Shown piece by piece: positions 44,897 through 52,984 of a DNA stretch of 64,000 nucleotides. The DNA is from Spirosoma oryzicola (GTDB lineage: Bacteria > Bacteroidota > Bacteroidia > Cytophagales > Spirosomataceae). Every line of letters starts with the position of its first letter. The stretch's first letter is position 1. The notes under the pieces are model-generated. The model was not told the origin of the DNA. It saw nothing but the letters and a program-made list of their open reading frames with translations, and did no database searches. A program made the position numbers and the translations under genes. The stretch is from contig NZ_CP089540.1 of the NCBI RefSeq assembly GCF_021233055.1, forward strand, positions 124,001 through 188,000, given 5' to 3'.

Positions 44897-45891
44897 AGCG
44901 TAAATAATTTGTTCGCCACTGCGAGCAAAGCAGGGTAATGGTTTTTCTCATACCGACCATGATTGATGAAGCTGCCGCCAAATTTCTTTTTGTAGTCCCG
45001 CACACCATAGGGCACATCGGGTTTGCCAGCTCCCCCGAAGTCGAACCAGGAAAAACCGTTTTCTTTTCCCCACATGAATACTGCCCAGGGTAATAGATCA
45101 TTCGGATACTTGCTGTAATAGCGGCTGTAGGCTCCGGCATAATAATCGTATAGCGTGTCGCCACAAGCCAGACAGAGGACGCACCCGATGATCTGCCCTT
45201 CCCACATCGCCGTGAAAAGGCGAAGTCCTATCTGATCGGTTGAATGCTGCCAGATAGCGTCAAAATGGCTGTAATTGGGCAATGGCAGTTTTGCCCGTTG
45301 GTACACTTCGGTGAGTATTGCGTAGCATTCGGTCAGCGCTTCCGGATTTTTATTCAGTACAACCGTACAACCTTCTTTTTCGGCCCGTCGGATTTCGTTG
45401 CGCCGTTTGGTATGCACCTGTTTCCAAAGCTCATCTTGCGGGTACGTCAGATCAACTAAAATGTTCAAGTGATCATCATAGCGAAACCCAGCCTCTTCAA
45501 ACACAGACTGCACGGAATTAGTATCCTGAAAATTACGCACCTGGGTATACAGGCTCTTTAATCCGTACGTCCGGTAAGCATCCAGCAACCCCTGCGTAAT
45601 CACTGCGTTGTTATGAGCAACCACTGGACCACCAATGATTAGATTACGGCTGCTCAGAAAACGAACAACCGGCAGACCAAGCTGCAATTGTCTATACGCA
45701 AGCAAAACACCCACGATTTCGTTTTCCTGTCTGGCAATCACGTAAAAAGGTTCAGACCGTTCTGAGGACCGGCATACATTGAAAAAAACCGGAGACTGAA
45801 AATAATGAAAGCCGGGACAGGTCAGTAAAAACTGAGTTATAGCCTGTTCGTCTGTTGGGGTTAACTTGCGTAGCAGACTATACTGATACAT
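44875..45891 (-). CDS. FemAB-like GNAT-fold acyl/aminoacyl transferase
   Basis: This 338-residue protein has two GNAT-like halves as in FemAB proteins. The central VHTKRRNEIRRAEKEGCTVV and the C-terminal WFDFGGAGKPDVPYGVRDYKKKFGG are the family's characteristic blocks. Members attach amino acids to peptidoglycan precursors or acyl groups to sugars; in exopolysaccharide loci they probably decorate an amino sugar. Here it sits directly beside an aminotransferase, which could supply the accepting amine. That coupling is inference. Confidence 0.83.
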   Translation of the reverse strand: MYQYSLLRKLTPTDEQAITQFLLTCPGFHYFQSPVFFNVCRSSERSEPFYVIARQENEIVGVLLAYRQLQLGLPVVRFLSSRNLIIGGPVVAHNNAVITQGLLDAYRTYGLKSLYTQVRNFQDTNSVQSVFEEAGFRYDDHLNILVDLTYPQDELWKQVHTKRRNEIRRAEKEGCTVVLNKNPEALTECYAILTEVYQRAKLPLPNYSHFDAIWQHSTDQIGLRLFTAMWEGQIIGCVLCLACGDTLYDYYAGAYSRYYSKYPNDLLPWAVFMWGKENGFSWFDFGGAGKPDVPYGVRDYKKKFGGSFINHGRYEKNHYPALLAVANKLFTLWRAVKR

Positions 45892-45925
45892 GCGGTAGTG
45901 GACGAAAGCGGTTCGTCGCGCTTTG

Positions 45926-47017
45926 TTATTCAGGCGTTGATGATGCTTCGTACTTACCCTGCTTACTAGCCGGATAATTCTGAAAAAACGATGTCAGGAA
46001 TGCACTGACGTTAATCTGATCGGCAAGCATCTTCTGCCGCTTTTCCTGAAAGATTTCCCCTAAATTATTGGTTGTCAGTAAATCATAGAGTTTAGACAAC
46101 AACCGATCAGGTTGTCCGGTTGTAATCCCAAACGTTAATCCGTACCGATGTTCCAGTTCGCTTAATATAGATATTTTGCTTGTAAAACCGCTGTACCGTA
46201 TTGACGGTATGCCTAACATTGCCGCTTCGACGCTCATACTCTGACTGTCTGATATCAGCAACGTTGCGTAGGCCAGGACATGGTGCATATCAGATGGATG
46301 GATCGGCAATTGATAGGCTTTATACATTTCCGCAAGCTTGCCTTCTGCACTGATCCAGACTTGGTAGCCATAGCGATTCATAATTTCGTGAATGATTTCA
46401 TCAAGCAACCGTTGATCAATTCCCCGCATACCAATATCATGGTGGGCCGCCAAGCGGGAAAGTCGGATAAGTACGTATTTTTTTGTAAGCGAGTACGTGG
46501 CCAGGACAGAAGCGTCGGGACTGAATACAGTTGGGTGCAAATAGCCCAGTTTCATATAGCCTCGGTAACCAAATTTCTTTGCCCCCCAGTTGCCTACCTC
46601 GCAGATTTCCGGGCACAGAATTGTTTGGGTAAACGGATAAGTCAGATCGGCTAATTTTTTGATAACTCCATAATCGTCTTCAACAATAGTAATCCGGTTG
46701 ATGCGAAGCAGTCGGCCAAGCTGAGCGATGGCGGCATCAGTTCCAATCAGTAAGTCAGGTTTACTTCTGATCAGCACGGGCAGCATGATGGCCATGCGCT
46801 TCAACAAACTAATCAGCATCGCTAGCCTGGAGTGGCCACGCTCGACAGGCAGAATGTTGCGGTGGGGAATACCGTCTTTCTGAATGAGTGTCTCCAGTAC
46901 ATCCTTACTTCTAATTAGCACGGTCACCTGATTTTCATTCTTGGCCAGTAAACTGCGGATGGTTTCGCGCATGGCGAGGTACTGAGCCGGATGGCCAAAG
47001 TAGAAAAGAAATTTCAT
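45926..47017 (-). CDS. DUF354-like GT-B-fold protein, paralogue of the 42637-43716 product
   Basis: This 363-residue protein begins MKFLFYFGHPAQYLAMRETIRSLL, like the HPAHVHLF start of DUF354, and has SDSQSMSVEAAMLGIPSIRYSGF (about 255-277) and MLADQINVSAFLTSFFQNYP at the end, matching the paralogue. A CAP-like basic region and no membrane segment suggest a cytoplasmic enzyme acting on a nucleotide sugar. The reaction is unknown. Its ATG overlaps the amidotransferase stop by 4 bp (ATGA). Confidence 0.78.
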   Translation of the reverse strand: MKFLFYFGHPAQYLAMRETIRSLLAKNENQVTVLIRSKDVLETLIQKDGIPHRNILPVERGHSRLAMLISLLKRMAIMLPVLIRSKPDLLIGTDAAIAQLGRLLRINRITIVEDDYGVIKKLADLTYPFTQTILCPEICEVGNWGAKKFGYRGYMKLGYLHPTVFSPDASVLATYSLTKKYVLIRLSRLAAHHDIGMRGIDQRLLDEIIHEIMNRYGYQVWISAEGKLAEMYKAYQLPIHPSDMHHVLAYATLLISDSQSMSVEAAMLGIPSIRYSGFTSKISILSELEHRYGLTFGITTGQPDRLLSKLYDLLTTNNLGEIFQEKRQKMLADQINVSAFLTSFFQNYPASKQGKYEASSTPE

Positions 47018-48171
47018 GATTGACGGGATGAACCCAGTGCTTCATTAGCCATTACAGTCATCGGTGTGAACGCATACAATCGGCGAACAAGTGGTCTTAA
47101 GCCACTGGCAAGCTTGACAATCAGACTGTAATTCGACGGATAATCGAACGTATTTCTAGCCACTGCTGACCAGATCTTTCCGAAAGCGTCATCGGTTAGC
47201 GACAGTTTTTTCTGCACGTAGGCGCGGGTTGCTTCCAGTTCATGATCCGGTGCAAACGGCTTATTCAACTGCGCTAGTGCCTCGTCACGTGTGATAGCGT
47301 TGCTGAGCACCTGTGCCGACAAGTTAATCTTTCGTTTGTCGATGCCAAACTTACGCGGCAGCCAATAAGCCATGGCGAATTTTGTAAACAGGTTTTCGTG
47401 ATGATGGCCTCCGTAGTCTTTCCAATCGTACAGTTCCATCATCAACTGCCGGGCATCCTGCTTTTTGTAATCCAGATAGTAGTATGGGCGAACATCTTTA
47501 ACACCTTTGATCAGTCCCGAATAAGCCATACGGGGTAGTGTCAGCATCGGGTACGTTTTTAGTGGCACGCCTGACCCATACCGCTTGTGAATATAACGTA
47601 ACTGCCGGTCGTCAGCGTAAGTCCACTCTTTGGGTTGTTTGCCTTCGGACCGAAAATCGTTTCCCCGCAAAATATATTGAATACCTTCAGCCTGCGCTAC
47701 TTTATACATGCAGGCTTTAATAGCCAGATCAGTAGGCGCATCAATCCAGGGAATACCGGCTTTCATATATGACCGTAGAAGATCCTGAATTTCTGCGTAG
47801 TCGATCACGTAGGTTTCGAGGTCGATACCCAGCGCCGACGTCACTTTATAGATATTCTGAACCGCGATTTCGCTGCTAAATCCGTTATCGAGATTAACGG
47901 CCAGAGGGCGCAAGCCGTACTGAATAGCAGTGTGCAGAAGATATGAACTATCTACGCCCCCACTCACGCCTACCACACAATTGTAGCGTTGGTTATGTCC
48001 AGCCTTTTTGATTGCCGTAACGAACGCATTCCACGTAGCCAAACCCTTTTCACCACGTGGATAGGTATCCATCATGGTTTCCTGCAATTTGCAAAAGTTT
48101 GATACGCCGTTCTCATCAAACGTGATACCCGGAATTGTTTCATCCCAAACGCCTTTGGTACAGATTTTCAT
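47014..48171 (-). CDS. N-acetyl sugar amidotransferase (WbpG/PseA-like)
   Basis: This 385-residue PP-loop ATP pyrophosphatase uses ATP to activate an acetamido group so that ammonia can form an acetamidino group. The P-loop VVGVSGGVDSSYLL has its core at residues 70-76. The N-terminal zinc region, normally two CxxC pairs, reads CTKG...SNFC, so two of four cysteines are missing; this seems a subgroup trait or a lost zinc site. Other blocks are NLDNGFSSEIAVQNI and YILRGNDFRSEGKQPKEWTY. It overlaps hisF by 4 bp (ATGA). HisH and HisF would supply and channel ammonia, as in the P. aeruginosa WbpG-HisH2-HisF2 set. Confidence 0.9.
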   Translation of the reverse strand: MKICTKGVWDETIPGITFDENGVSNFCKLQETMMDTYPRGEKGLATWNAFVTAIKKAGHNQRYNCVVGVSGGVDSSYLLHTAIQYGLRPLAVNLDNGFSSEIAVQNIYKVTSALGIDLETYVIDYAEIQDLLRSYMKAGIPWIDAPTDLAIKACMYKVAQAEGIQYILRGNDFRSEGKQPKEWTYADDRQLRYIHKRYGSGVPLKTYPMLTLPRMAYSGLIKGVKDVRPYYYLDYKKQDARQLMMELYDWKDYGGHHHENLFTKFAMAYWLPRKFGIDKRKINLSAQVLSNAITRDEALAQLNKPFAPDHELEATRAYVQKKLSLTDDAFGKIWSAVARNTFDYPSNYSLIVKLASGLRPLVRRLYAFTPMTVMANEALGSSRQS

Positions 48172-48935
48172 GCCAGATTGAAAAGATTTACTAATTCGTC
48201 GTTTTTCGGGTAATTCACCAGAACAGCTTTGCGAGGACCATGATAGACAAACAATGACCCAGCCGCTACGGCTGACGCATGGGCTTCCTCGACAGCCAAT
48301 TTAAAATCAGCTAATTGCCCGGCCCCGCCAGCGGCTACAACCGGAATGCTCACGGCAGCAGCTATGGTACGCGTCAGGGTCAGGTCATATCCCTGCATCA
48401 TACCGTCATGCTCAATGGATGTTACCAGCAATTCACCCGCGCCATTGGCTTCCATCTGCTGTGCCCACGCTACCGGATCATGACCAGTTGCCCGGCTGCC
48501 ACCTGCTGTGTATACCTGCGCTTTTCGCCAGAAATTTTTCTTTACGTCGATAGCCACCACGATAGTCGAACTGCCAAACTCATCGGCAGCGGCTTTCACG
48601 AAAGCGGGGTTTTGTAATGCGTATGTGTTCAGCACTACTTTTTCGGCGCCAGCGTTAATCAACTCTTTGATTTGTTGAATGGTCTGAATACCTCCGCCCA
48701 CCGCAAACGGCATATTCGCTTCATCACCCACTTGCCGCACAAAATCCAGATCGATGACGCGATTTTCTTTCGTCGCCAGAATATCGACCAACACTAACTC
48801 ATCGGCGCGCAGGTCGTTAAAAATCTTAACGGCATTGATTGGGTCACCGACGTAAGTATAATCGCGAAACTTCATCGACTTGACCAAACCTTTATTTCGC
48901 AGCAACAACAGCGGTATAACACGGGGCCTAAACAT
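48168..48935 (-). CDS. hisF: HisF-like ammonia-channel subunit of the amidotransferase cassette
   Basis: This 255-residue TIM barrel is homologous to the HisF cyclase of histidine synthesis. The N-terminus MFRPRVIPLLLLRNKGLVKS has Leu where the catalytic Asp11 of true HisF (IPCLD) should be, so cyclase activity is probably lost and the protein serves as ammonia channel. Asp near 130 (VVAIDVKKN) and VVAAGGAGQLADF remain. The gene starts at ATG 48935, immediately after the TGA (48936-48938) of a truncated copy created by a 117-bp tandem duplication. It is therefore likely to be translated by coupling to that leader frame. Confidence 0.93.
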   Translation of the reverse strand: MFRPRVIPLLLLRNKGLVKSMKFRDYTYVGDPINAVKIFNDLRADELVLVDILATKENRVIDLDFVRQVGDEANMPFAVGGGIQTIQQIKELINAGAEKVVLNTYALQNPAFVKAAADEFGSSTIVVAIDVKKNFWRKAQVYTAGGSRATGHDPVAWAQQMEANGAGELLVTSIEHDGMMQGYDLTLTRTIAAAVSIPVVAAGGAGQLADFKLAVEEAHASAVAAGSLFVYHGPRKAVLVNYPKNDELVNLFNLA

Positions 48936-49062
48936 TCAGAAAATTACGGCATTGATTGGGTCACCGACGTAAGTATAATCGCGAAACTTCATCGACTTGA
49001 CCAAACCTTTATTTCGCAGCAACAACAGCGGTATAACACGGGGCCTAAACATTCAGAAAATT
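48829..49062. repeat. Exact 117-bp tandem duplication at the hisH/hisF junction
   Basis: Bases 48829-48945 and 48946-49062 are identical over all 117 positions, and identity stops at both outer ends. The unit holds the last codons of hisH plus the first 35 codons of hisF. The hisH copy next to the gene is intact, as is the hisF copy farther down. Before the event the two genes would have overlapped by 8 bp (ATGTTTAG). Confidence 0.92.
48936..49052 (-). pseudogene. Truncated 38-codon hisF copy acting as a leader frame
   Basis: From the original ATG at 49052 the frame reads the first 36 hisF residues, then Ile-Phe and TGA (48936-48938). Its ATG overlaps the end of hisH, whose stop is at 49045-49047, so it is likely still translated. 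Its TGA abuts the ATG of the full hisF gene, re-creating a stop-start junction. The peptide is too short to fold as HisF; it is a by-product of the tandem duplication. Confidence 0.8.
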
Positions 49063-49671
49063 TGCGATTAGTTGTTCGCCCCAGTCGTGACTTTTTTCTG
49101 GATGGAATTGTGTACCGTAGATGTTCTCTTTCTGGATGGCCGATGCAAACGCGTAATCATAGGTGGTTAGCGCCAGTGCATCCTGCGGTTGCCGACAAAC
49201 CACGTGGTACGAATGGACAAAATAAAACATGGCTTCCGGCGACATATTCGCGAACAGACCCGATGTTTTCGCCGTCTCGGCTGTGTTCCAACCCATATGC
49301 GGCACTTTGTAGGTCAGGCAGTTACTAACAGCAAATCGCCTAACGTCAGCATCAAACCACCCGAGCCCCTCAACGTCACCTTCTTCGCTCCAGCGAGCCA
49401 TCAGCTGCATGCCAAGACAAATACCCAGAATAGGCGTGCGCTCGATAATCACTTTGTGATTCAACGCATTCCATAGCCCCAACTCTTTTAATTTGCGAAC
49501 GCCATTGGCAAAATGACCCACGCCGGGTAGTACGAGTTTATCAGCTCGAGCCAGTACGTTAGGGTCCGACGAAATGCGGACATTAGCCTTGAGCCGATCA
49601 AACGTTTTCTGTACCGACCGCAAGTTACCCATGCCGTAATCAACAATCACAATCAGATCGGACGGACTCAT
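49045..49671 (-). CDS. hisH: HisH-like glutamine amidotransferase of the acetamidino-sugar cassette
   Basis: This 208-residue class I glutaminase releases ammonia from glutamine. The nucleophile is Cys85 in GICLGMQL, and the His/Glu part of the triad is in GTQFHPEKSHDWG near the C-terminus. IVDYGMGNLRSVQK at the start and LVLPGVGHF are family blocks. Its position next to the HisF-like and WbpG/PseA-like genes, with no other histidine genes around, points to sugar modification and not histidine synthesis. The last codons overlap the leader copy of hisF by 8 bp. Confidence 0.93.
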   Translation of the reverse strand: MSPSDLIVIVDYGMGNLRSVQKTFDRLKANVRISSDPNVLARADKLVLPGVGHFANGVRKLKELGLWNALNHKVIIERTPILGICLGMQLMARWSEEGDVEGLGWFDADVRRFAVSNCLTYKVPHMGWNTAETAKTSGLFANMSPEAMFYFVHSYHVVCRQPQDALALTTYDYAFASAIQKENIYGTQFHPEKSHDWGEQLIANFLNV

Positions 49672-49722
49672 TGCTACGCTTTATGAATGTTATAAAGGGA
49701 AAGAGCGTATTTGTTTTAGCGA

Positions 49723-50466
49723 CTAAGACACGCTAAATCCAAAATTCATTGTACCAAATTTGGAATCAATTAACGCTCTGTTCATTAGTCGATCGCCTTC
49801 AAACGAATGTCTTCCGTGCAGCCATCTACCGTTTTGCACAATATATCCTTGACCATTATCTAACTTGAAAACATGTTGGCACTGATAAACTAGTGTTAAG
49901 AACACGCTCAACGCCTGAATTATTTCTGCTGAAAAATAGGCTATGTCGTCATAGCGGAACCGTATGTACTTACTGGCAGAACCCTGGCTATTAAAGATAG
50001 CCGAGCTATATTGGTGACTGCCCCTACCAAAAATCGCTCCGTCCGGCTGTTCCAGCAAACTTAATTCTGAAGGAAAACGGTTTTTCATTACATCATATAT
50101 CTCTTTACCATCCGCCAGAATCGTATCGCCACCATGCGCAGCGGTTTTTATACAAAGCAGAGACGTATAAAACGGAGGATCAGCTACCGTTGCCCGATCT
50201 GTATGAGGCACCAGATTTTTGTCGGTGAGACCGGGTACGCCAGGTCTATCGATGCCATCTACTTTATGCGTAATCTGGGTCAGACCGTTTACGTCGGCGT
50301 CGGGATGATTAAAAAGAGGACCTATTTTACTACAAAGATCCAGAAAACAATCTATCTCAAAAATGCCATTGAACGTTATAATACCATGCTTGTCTAAAGC
50401 ATCAAGAATGCTTTCTTCGTTCGCCTTATCAACGTCGATAAGATGCTTGAGAAAGAAGGAGTCCAT
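49723..50466 (-). CDS. TauD/TfdA-like Fe(II)/2-oxoglutarate dioxygenase
   Basis: This 247-residue protein has the double-stranded beta-helix dioxygenase pattern: the HxD motif in LVPHTDRATVADPP (His88, Asp90), GGDTILADG, and the distal metal His with the 2-oxoglutarate Arg in NGRWLHGRHSFEGDRLMNR (His217, Arg230 region). It would hydroxylate or oxidise a substrate made by the cluster, perhaps an amino-sugar side chain, a lipid or an amino acid. Such enzymes are rare in polysaccharide loci. It is 51 bp upstream of hisH, so it is probably in the same transcript. Confidence 0.85.
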   Translation of the reverse strand: MDSFFLKHLIDVDKANEESILDALDKHGIITFNGIFEIDCFLDLCSKIGPLFNHPDADVNGLTQITHKVDGIDRPGVPGLTDKNLVPHTDRATVADPPFYTSLLCIKTAAHGGDTILADGKEIYDVMKNRFPSELSLLEQPDGAIFGRGSHQYSSAIFNSQGSASKYIRFRYDDIAYFSAEIIQALSVFLTLVYQCQHVFKLDNGQGYIVQNGRWLHGRHSFEGDRLMNRALIDSKFGTMNFGFSVS

Positions 50467-50579
50467 TATAAATAGTTATCTATAAAGTGAATGAATTGTA
50501 GGCTGTTCTGTACGAGATATTCGGTGTATTGTTACCTGTTTCATTAATCAAGACCTTCTGAAGCGACCTGAGTGAGCAA

Positions 50580-51515
50580 TTACAGTTGCTGGTAAACAGC
50601 ATTGATTTGTTGCGCGATGAGTCGGCTATCGAACTGCGGTATATGTTCTCGTGCCTTAATAGGCTGCGGATTGTTCAGCACTAGCCGCAGTTTATCGGCC
50701 ACATCGACAGGATCGTAGGTAGTGATATAACAGCCTTGAATTGACTGAATAACAGTACGGACATCTCCCACATCGGTTGATACAACGGGACAGTTACAGG
50801 CCAAGGCTTCTTTTACAAACTGCGGTGATCCTTCCCAAAATGAGGTCATCAGAGCCGCATCGACAGCCGTCATTAGGATGGCTACTTCCTGTCGGCTATA
50901 ATTTTTCAGCTCTAGTAACTCGACGCTATCATCATGGAGCAAGCCAATTGCCTGTTTCGCCAATGGATAATTTTTGACTGCTGTAGCAAAGTTCGACGAA
51001 AATAGCACGTAGCGTTTATGCGGCAAAAGACCCATATGCTGACGGCTCTGTTGCTTGGGTCGTGGCCTGAATAGTTCGAAATCGACCCCGCACGGAACGA
51101 CAACTCGTTTACGATGATCCGTAAAAATGGCCTTCTCAACCAGTGGCTGCGTAATATAGATCGTTCGGTGGCTTAACCAATCGACTAATGAGGACACTCC
51201 ACGCAACACGGGTACGACGATGTCTGATCCATGAAATGTGGTCACAACCGGCACCTTTCGTTGAAGGTTAGCTAATAAACCCGCCACCGCTACGTGAGCA
51301 TGGATGCAGTGATACATTTGACTATCAAGCTGTTGTTCCAGGGCGTTCAGGCACGACAGGTAGCCCGTCAGTCCTTTCCCTTTGATAAAAAAATAATCGA
51401 ACTGGAGCGTATCGTTCACCTGTTTCAGCGCTTCCACCTGGTCGTAAATGAACGCCTGATGTTTCTCGAAATTGAAATTCAGTGCGTTGCCGCTGCACAC
51501 AACAAGAATACGCAT
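50580..51515 (-). CDS. GT4-like glycosyltransferase
   Basis: This 311-residue GT-B glycosyltransferase begins MRILVVCSGNALNFNFEKHQAFIYDQVEAL; ATG 51515 is preferred since it follows the previous stop (51518) by 2 bp, while ATG 51551 would overlap it. HAHVAVAGLLANLQRKVPVVTTFHGSDIV and the C-terminal SFWEGSPQFVKEALACNCPVVSTDVGDV with the EAxxxGxPV-type donor site are typical of GT4. The sugar and linkage are unknown. A 113-bp gap separates it from the dioxygenase gene. Confidence 0.88.
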   Translation of the reverse strand: MRILVVCSGNALNFNFEKHQAFIYDQVEALKQVNDTLQFDYFFIKGKGLTGYLSCLNALEQQLDSQMYHCIHAHVAVAGLLANLQRKVPVVTTFHGSDIVVPVLRGVSSLVDWLSHRTIYITQPLVEKAIFTDHRKRVVVPCGVDFELFRPRPKQQSRQHMGLLPHKRYVLFSSNFATAVKNYPLAKQAIGLLHDDSVELLELKNYSRQEVAILMTAVDAALMTSFWEGSPQFVKEALACNCPVVSTDVGDVRTVIQSIQGCYITTYDPVDVADKLRLVLNNPQPIKAREHIPQFDSRLIAQQINAVYQQL

Positions 51516-51517
51516 AG

Positions 51518-52960
51518 CTATGACCGTCCGGCTATTTTGAACCAGTTCCAACCAACAATCAGCAGAACGATAAATACTAAGTAGGGCTGGTAATATTTTT
51601 TGTTTCTCTGGTTCATCTGTGAAATACCATAGGCAGCAAACATTAGCAGAAAAGGCAGCAGAGGCAGATGAAACCGCTCCGACAGCGCAAAACCACTTGA
51701 GGCTAGTATGAGAATATACGAAGCAATGAACGCCAGTAACAGTACATGTTCGCGTAGTTTTCTTTGCTTGAACAAAGTAATGAGCGCTACGAAAACAAAG
51801 AAAGCATACACATTTCGGGTGAAGTAAGCGCCGGCCAGCATCATGGCACTCTGTTGCTCAGCAATGTTGACTAACGTGGGAAAGGGGGCCATAAGCATCA
51901 GCGGCAGAAATACACTGGTGGAGCCATAAACGGCCAGTTTGTTGTTTTCCCCTTTCGCTCTGTGGGCAGAGAAATTACGCATCTGGCTCGAAACGTTATT
52001 GCTACTATTCGCCAGGTATTCGTTTACATTATCCGCCAACGGTGTGGTTGCCAAGAGCATAATTCCGGTTAATAGGATGAGTACTAATCCGATCCGTTTG
52101 GCTAATCCCGAAATTCGACTTGATGTAAACAAAGCCGCTATGAACATTGAAGCGATCAGGCAAGCCGCCAGTACTGTTCGGAAGAAAAACAAGACGATAG
52201 CGAGCAAGCTGAGCAAGGCAAAATCAGCAAGTTTCAATTGGCGCGATCGAATAACCCGATCACCCAAATAAATAAAGCTTACTACCACAAAAACCATTTC
52301 CGTTTCTTTCAGGTGCAGGCCGGTATAGTAAATCAGATTGGGAACAAGCATGGTCATGATACCAGCCATTCGTCCGGTCGCTTCACCAAAGTTATTCCGA
52401 GCGAGTTTGTAGGTAATGAGCGCCCCAAAACTGCCGATCACTGCTTTTAGTAGACGGGGAATCAGCAGGTTTTCGCCTACTATGTAATAGACAAGGCCCA
52501 AATACATCGGATAACCCATATCCGAGTAATTCTTACCGATATACGACACGTATTGACTCCATTTGTTATCCTTAATAAGACCGAGTAACCAGAGCGCTTC
52601 CCCGTGATACCCCTTTGCATCGCCGGCTTCGAACTCAAACGGTTCGCCCAACATAGTGGTATAGAAAACGTAACTGAAAACAACCCAGACAATCCGAATC
52701 CAAAGCGAAGTCCGGAAGAGTTTTTTTTCAAAAACGGCGTTCGAAACATGGCTCCATCGCCGGGTCAGTTTATGAAGAAAAAAGAAAAAGCAGTAAACCT
52801 CCGCAAACCCGAACAAAATCCACAAGGGTGGTAATAATCGACTAAAAAAGAAAGCTGAACAAAGCAGAAAAGCGGTAAAAAAAGCCGTAATGCTTTTTTG
52901 CGTAAAAAATCGAGGTATGTAGCCAAGTAACGCTGCTGGAGCTCGCATGGAAATAAACAA
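51518..52960 (-). CDS. GT-C (GT39/ArnT-like) membrane glycosyltransferase
   Basis: This 480-residue membrane protein has about 12 hydrophobic segments. Between the first helices is GEPFEFEAGDAKGYHGEALWLLGLI, the acidic loop position used by GT-C enzymes, and YPMYLGLVYYIVGENLLIPRLLKAVIGSFGALITYKLAR is typical of the PMT/ArnT-like group. It would transfer a sugar from a polyprenyl-phosphate donor at the outer face of the inner membrane. A role as polysaccharide polymerase cannot be excluded. It lies 2 bp from the next gene. Confidence 0.78.
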   Translation of the reverse strand: MFISMRAPAALLGYIPRFFTQKSITAFFTAFLLCSAFFFSRLLPPLWILFGFAEVYCFFFFLHKLTRRWSHVSNAVFEKKLFRTSLWIRIVWVVFSYVFYTTMLGEPFEFEAGDAKGYHGEALWLLGLIKDNKWSQYVSYIGKNYSDMGYPMYLGLVYYIVGENLLIPRLLKAVIGSFGALITYKLARNNFGEATGRMAGIMTMLVPNLIYYTGLHLKETEMVFVVVSFIYLGDRVIRSRQLKLADFALLSLLAIVLFFFRTVLAACLIASMFIAALFTSSRISGLAKRIGLVLILLTGIMLLATTPLADNVNEYLANSSNNVSSQMRNFSAHRAKGENNKLAVYGSTSVFLPLMLMAPFPTLVNIAEQQSAMMLAGAYFTRNVYAFFVFVALITLFKQRKLREHVLLLAFIASYILILASSGFALSERFHLPLLPFLLMFAAYGISQMNQRNKKYYQPYLVFIVLLIVGWNWFKIAGRS

Positions 52961-52984
52961 AAAGTAGAGCGTTAATTGTACCCT

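Noticed and set aside
48168..49671. hisF/hisH as part of histidine biosynthesis
   Set aside because: No other his genes adjoin, HisF lacks Asp11, and the amidotransferase gene is directly coupled; the sugar-modification role fits better.
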